Source of the DNA: an uncultured Collinsella sp.
GTDB lineage: Bacteria; Actinomycetota; Coriobacteriia; Coriobacteriales; Coriobacteriaceae
Length of the DNA stretch: 33,847 nucleotides
Direction of reading: 5' to 3'
NCBI GenBank assembly: GCA_905207425.1
Contig: CAJLLB010000003.1
Span: 1-33,847 of the forward strand
Below are positions 31,227 through 33,847 of the stretch, in pieces (the first letter of the stretch is position 1; every line of letters starts with the position of its first letter). A model generated the notes under the pieces. That model made no database searches. It was given only the letters and a program-made list of their open reading frames with translations, and was not told where the DNA came from. Both the position numbers and the translations under genes were made by a program.

Positions 31227-33847
31227 TTACGAGAAGTCAGCAACCTGAGCAGTCAGTGCCGCCAGGATCTCCTTGAGCTCTGCTGCACGGTCCCTCTTCT
31301 TCTGGACCACCGCGGGCGCGGCCTTGGCCACAAAGCCCTCGTTTGCAAGCGTCTTCTCGCAGCCGGCGAGCTCCTTCTGCGCCGCGGCGACCTCCTTCTC
31401 AAGACGCGCCTTCTCGGCCGAAAGATCGACCTTGCCCTCGAGCACCACAAAGACCTCGACGCCGCTATCGACCACGGCGATGCTCGCGGCAGGCTTCTCA
31501 ACGTCGGTGCCCATGACCAGCGAGGAAGTGTTGGCCAGCGGCTCAATCGTGGAGCGCAGGCTCTCGAGCTTCTCGATGTCCTCGGCACCGGCGCGCACGA
31601 CCACGTCGAGCTCGGCCTTGGGGCTCAAGCGATAACGCGAACGCGTGGCGCGGGCGGCGGAAACGACGGTGCGGCACAGCTCAAACGCGCGCTCAGCGTC
31701 CTCGTCGACGTACTTGACGTAGTCGGCGGGCTCCGGCCACTTGGCGATCATGAGCGCCTCGGCACGGTCAACGTTGCCCTCGGCGTCCAGATCGAGCACG
31801 CTCGCCGGCATGTTGTCCCAGATCTCCTCGGTGACAAACGGCATAAGCGGGTGCATCAGGCGAATGGAGGTATCGAGCACAAAAATCAGGTTGCGCTGCG
31901 CCTGCAGACGGCCCTCGCCCTTCAGGCGGGCCTTGGTGACCTCGACGTACCAGTCGCAGACCTCGTTCCAGAAGAACTGCTGCACACCGCGGGCCATGTC
32001 GCCAAAGGTGTAATTCTCGATGCCCTCGGTGACCATCTTTACGGCCTTGGCCAGGCGGCTGAACATCCAAGCGTCTGCTGGCGTCTCCACGACGGGCTCG
32101 CCGGGCGTGTAGCCCTCCATGTTCATGAGCAGGAAGCGGCTGGCATTCCAGATCTTGGTCACAAATGACTTGGCTTGGTCGGTACGCGGGCTGTCGATGA
32201 GCTTCTTGGTCTTCTTGTCGATGTTCGCATCGAACTTGACGTCCTGGTTGTTGGTGCACAGCGTCAGCAGGTTGTAACGCATGGCGTCGGCGCCGTACAT
32301 GCCGATGAGGTCCATGGGGTCAACGCCGTTGCCCTTGGACTTGGACATGCGGCTGCCGTCCTTGGCAAGGATCGTCGGGTAGATGACGACGTCCTTAAAC
32401 GGCACCTCGTCCAGGAAGTACAGCGAGCTCATGACCATGCGGGCGACCCACAGCGCGATGATGTCGCGCGCGGTGACGAGCGCCGTCGTGGGGTGATGGC
32501 CCTCGAGCAGCTCCGGCTTTTGCGGCCAGCCCTGCGTGGCGAAAGTCCACAGCTGCGAGCTGAACCAGGTGTCCAGCACGTTCTCGTCCTGGTGCACGTG
32601 ATGGCCGCCGCACTTGGGGCACACGTCGGTGTCCTCGGTAAGGGCGTCCTCCCAGCCGCAGTCCTCACAGTAGAACACAGGGATGCGGTGGCCCCACCAC
32701 AGCTGGCGCGAGATGCACCAGTCCTTGAGGTTTTCCATCCAGGTGGTGTAGGTCTGCGTCCAGCGCGCGGGGTGGAAGGTGACCTTGCCGGAGTTGACGG
32801 CGTCGAGCGCCGGCCCCTTGAGCTTGTCGACGGCCACAAACCACTGCTCGGACAGCCACGGCTCAAGCGCGGCGTCGCAGCGGTAACAGTGCATGACGGA
32901 GTGGTCGTGGTCCTCAACGTGATCGAGCAGGTCATGCTCCTCGAACCACTTGATGACGGCCTCGCGGCACTCGTCGCGGTTCATGCCGGTGAACTCGCCG
33001 TAGCCCTCGACGACCACCGCGTGCTCGTCGAAGATGTTGATCTGCGGCAGGTCGTGGGCCTGACCCATGGCGTAGTCGTTGGGGTCGTGGGCCGGGGTGA
33101 CCTTGACGAAGCCAGAGCCAAAGTTGGCGTCGACATGCCAATCCTCAAAGATGGGGATCTCGCGGTCGACGATGGGAAGCTTGACGGTCTTGCCCACGAA
33201 GGCGGCCTTCTCGGGGTCCTTCGGGGAGACGGCGACGCCCGTGTCGCCGAGCATAGTCTCGGGGCGCGTGGTGGCGACGACGATGTAATCCTGGCCGTTG
33301 ACCGGCTCGGTCAGCGGATAGCGCAGGTGCCACAGATGGCCCTTCTCGTCCTTGTACTCGGCCTCGTCGTCCGAGATGGCGGTGGTGCAGTTGGGGCACC
33401 AATTGACGATGCGCTTGCCGCGATAGATCAGGCCGTCATGATACCAATCACAGAAGACCTTGCGTACGGCCTGCGCGTAGTCCTCGTCCATGGTGAAGCG
33501 CTCGTTATCGAAGTCGACGGAGCAGCCCATGCGCTTGATCTGCTCGACGATGATGCCGCCGTACTCGTGGGTCCAGTCCCAGCAGGCGTCGACAAACTTG
33601 TCGCGGCCAATCTCCAGGCGGCTGATGCCCTCGCTCTTGAGCTTCTTGTCGACCTTGGTCTGCGTGGCGATACCGGCATGATCGGTGCCGAGCACCCAAC
33701 GCGTGGACTTGCCGCGCATGCGGGCCATACGGATGATGGCGTCCTGGATGGAGTCGTCGGTGGCGTGGCCCATGTGGAGCTTGCCGGTCACGTTGGGAGG
33801 CGGAATGGTGACGGTGCAGTCGCCCACGCCCTCGCGGCGCTTGTAGT
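31227..33847 (-). CDS. valS: Valyl-tRNA synthetase (5' end outside the window)
   Basis: A class I synthetase that charges tRNA-Val. The gene runs off the right edge: in-frame codons continue to 33847 (reading YKRREGVGD before CTVTIPPPNVTG), so roughly 20-50 N-terminal residues are missing and the GTG at 33827 is internal. Visible parts: HMGH (HIGH motif), WVLGTDHAGIATQ, the editing domain with GDTGVAVSPKD and TPAHDPNDY, zinc-ribbon-like cysteine pairs (CPNC, CEDC, CPKC), RMSKSKGN (KMSKS), the anticodon domain, and a C-terminal coiled coil (about the last 70 residues, EKARLEKEVAAAQKELAG) that contacts tRNA. It is an essential housekeeping gene with normal codon use. Confidence 0.97.
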   Translation of the reverse strand, partial: YKRREGVGDCTVTIPPPNVTGKLHMGHATDDSIQDAIIRMARMRGKSTRWVLGTDHAGIATQTKVDKKLKSEGISRLEIGRDKFVDACWDWTHEYGGIIVEQIKRMGCSVDFDNERFTMDEDYAQAVRKVFCDWYHDGLIYRGKRIVNWCPNCTTAISDDEAEYKDEKGHLWHLRYPLTEPVNGQDYIVVATTRPETMLGDTGVAVSPKDPEKAAFVGKTVKLPIVDREIPIFEDWHVDANFGSGFVKVTPAHDPNDYAMGQAHDLPQINIFDEHAVVVEGYGEFTGMNRDECREAVIKWFEEHDLLDHVEDHDHSVMHCYRCDAALEPWLSEQWFVAVDKLKGPALDAVNSGKVTFHPARWTQTYTTWMENLKDWCISRQLWWGHRIPVFYCEDCGWEDALTEDTDVCPKCGGHHVHQDENVLDTWFSSQLWTFATQGWPQKPELLEGHHPTTALVTARDIIALWVARMVMSSLYFLDEVPFKDVVIYPTILAKDGSRMSKSKGNGVDPMDLIGMYGADAMRYNLLTLCTNNQDVKFDANIDKKTKKLIDSPRTDQAKSFVTKIWNASRFLLMNMEGYTPGEPVVETPADAWMFSRLAKAVKMVTEGIENYTFGDMARGVQQFFWNEVCDWYVEVTKARLKGEGRLQAQRNLIFVLDTSIRLMHPLMPFVTEEIWDNMPASVLDLDAEGNVDRAEALMIAKWPEPADYVKYVDEDAERAFELCRTVVSAARATRSRYRLSPKAELDVVVRAGAEDIEKLESLRSTIEPLANTSSLVMGTDVEKPAASIAVVDSGVEVFVVLEGKVDLSAEKARLEKEVAAAQKELAGCEKTLANEGFVAKAAPAVVQKKRDRAAELKEILAALTAQVADFS

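Overview
This window is chromosomal DNA from a GC-rich bacterium. I infer a gut Coriobacteriia (Collinsella-like) from the strongly G/C-ended codons, the order tRNA-tuf-rpmG-tRNA(Trp)-secE-nusG-rplK-rplA, a TrpX-type ABC transporter, PTS sugar uptake and an LAATG cell-wall sorting signal. The genus is a judgement from gene content, not from a search. No phage, insertion sequence, rRNA or CRISPR array is visible.

Region 1 (1-4240, + strand) is a translation and secretion block: the end of a tRNA, tuf, rpmG, tRNA-Trp, secE, nusG, rplK and rplA, closed by a strong terminator. rplJ/rplL do not follow rplA here.

Region 2 (4250-9990, - strand) reads right to left: a cell-wall 5'-nucleotidase, an MscS-type channel, a large cytoplasmic protein that joins a ParB/sulfiredoxin-like domain to a BMP (purine-nucleoside-binding) domain, and a metallophosphoesterase overlapping its stop. 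The last two look like a translationally coupled pair of unknown function and are the best candidate here for an undescribed system.

Region 3 (9988-15770, - strand) holds a three-gene TrpX-type ABC importer (binding lipoprotein, permease, ATPase), a WYL-domain regulator and asnS. A standalone PTS EIIA follows (15769-16332), divergent from an alpha/beta hydrolase (16577-17476).

Region 4 (17477-20377) starts with a 540-bp non-coding stretch. It carries a palindromic repeat element, a 62-bp-period degenerate tandem repeat, and a promoter followed by two operator-like sites, then a fused FeoA-FeoB ferrous iron transporter.

Region 5 (20378-25638) is a sugar locus: a PTS EIIC-EIIB permease without its own EIIA, a divergent RpiR regulator, a GH4 6-phospho-glucosidase and an unknown membrane protein. 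The nearby EIIA may supply the missing phosphotransfer domain.

Region 6 (25814-33847) has an MFS transporter, a GH13 glycosidase with a DNA-deoxyinosine glycosylase 3 nt downstream, an unknown protein, a class I aminotransferase whose codon use changes abruptly in its last third, and a 5'-truncated valS running off the window.

Between genes there are two families of short inverted repeats. One carries AAGGGACA and sits directly after stop codons of - strand genes (4254, 6973, 10043, and a relative at 9988). The other has TTGCGGTGAAATA arms (17513 and 27026).
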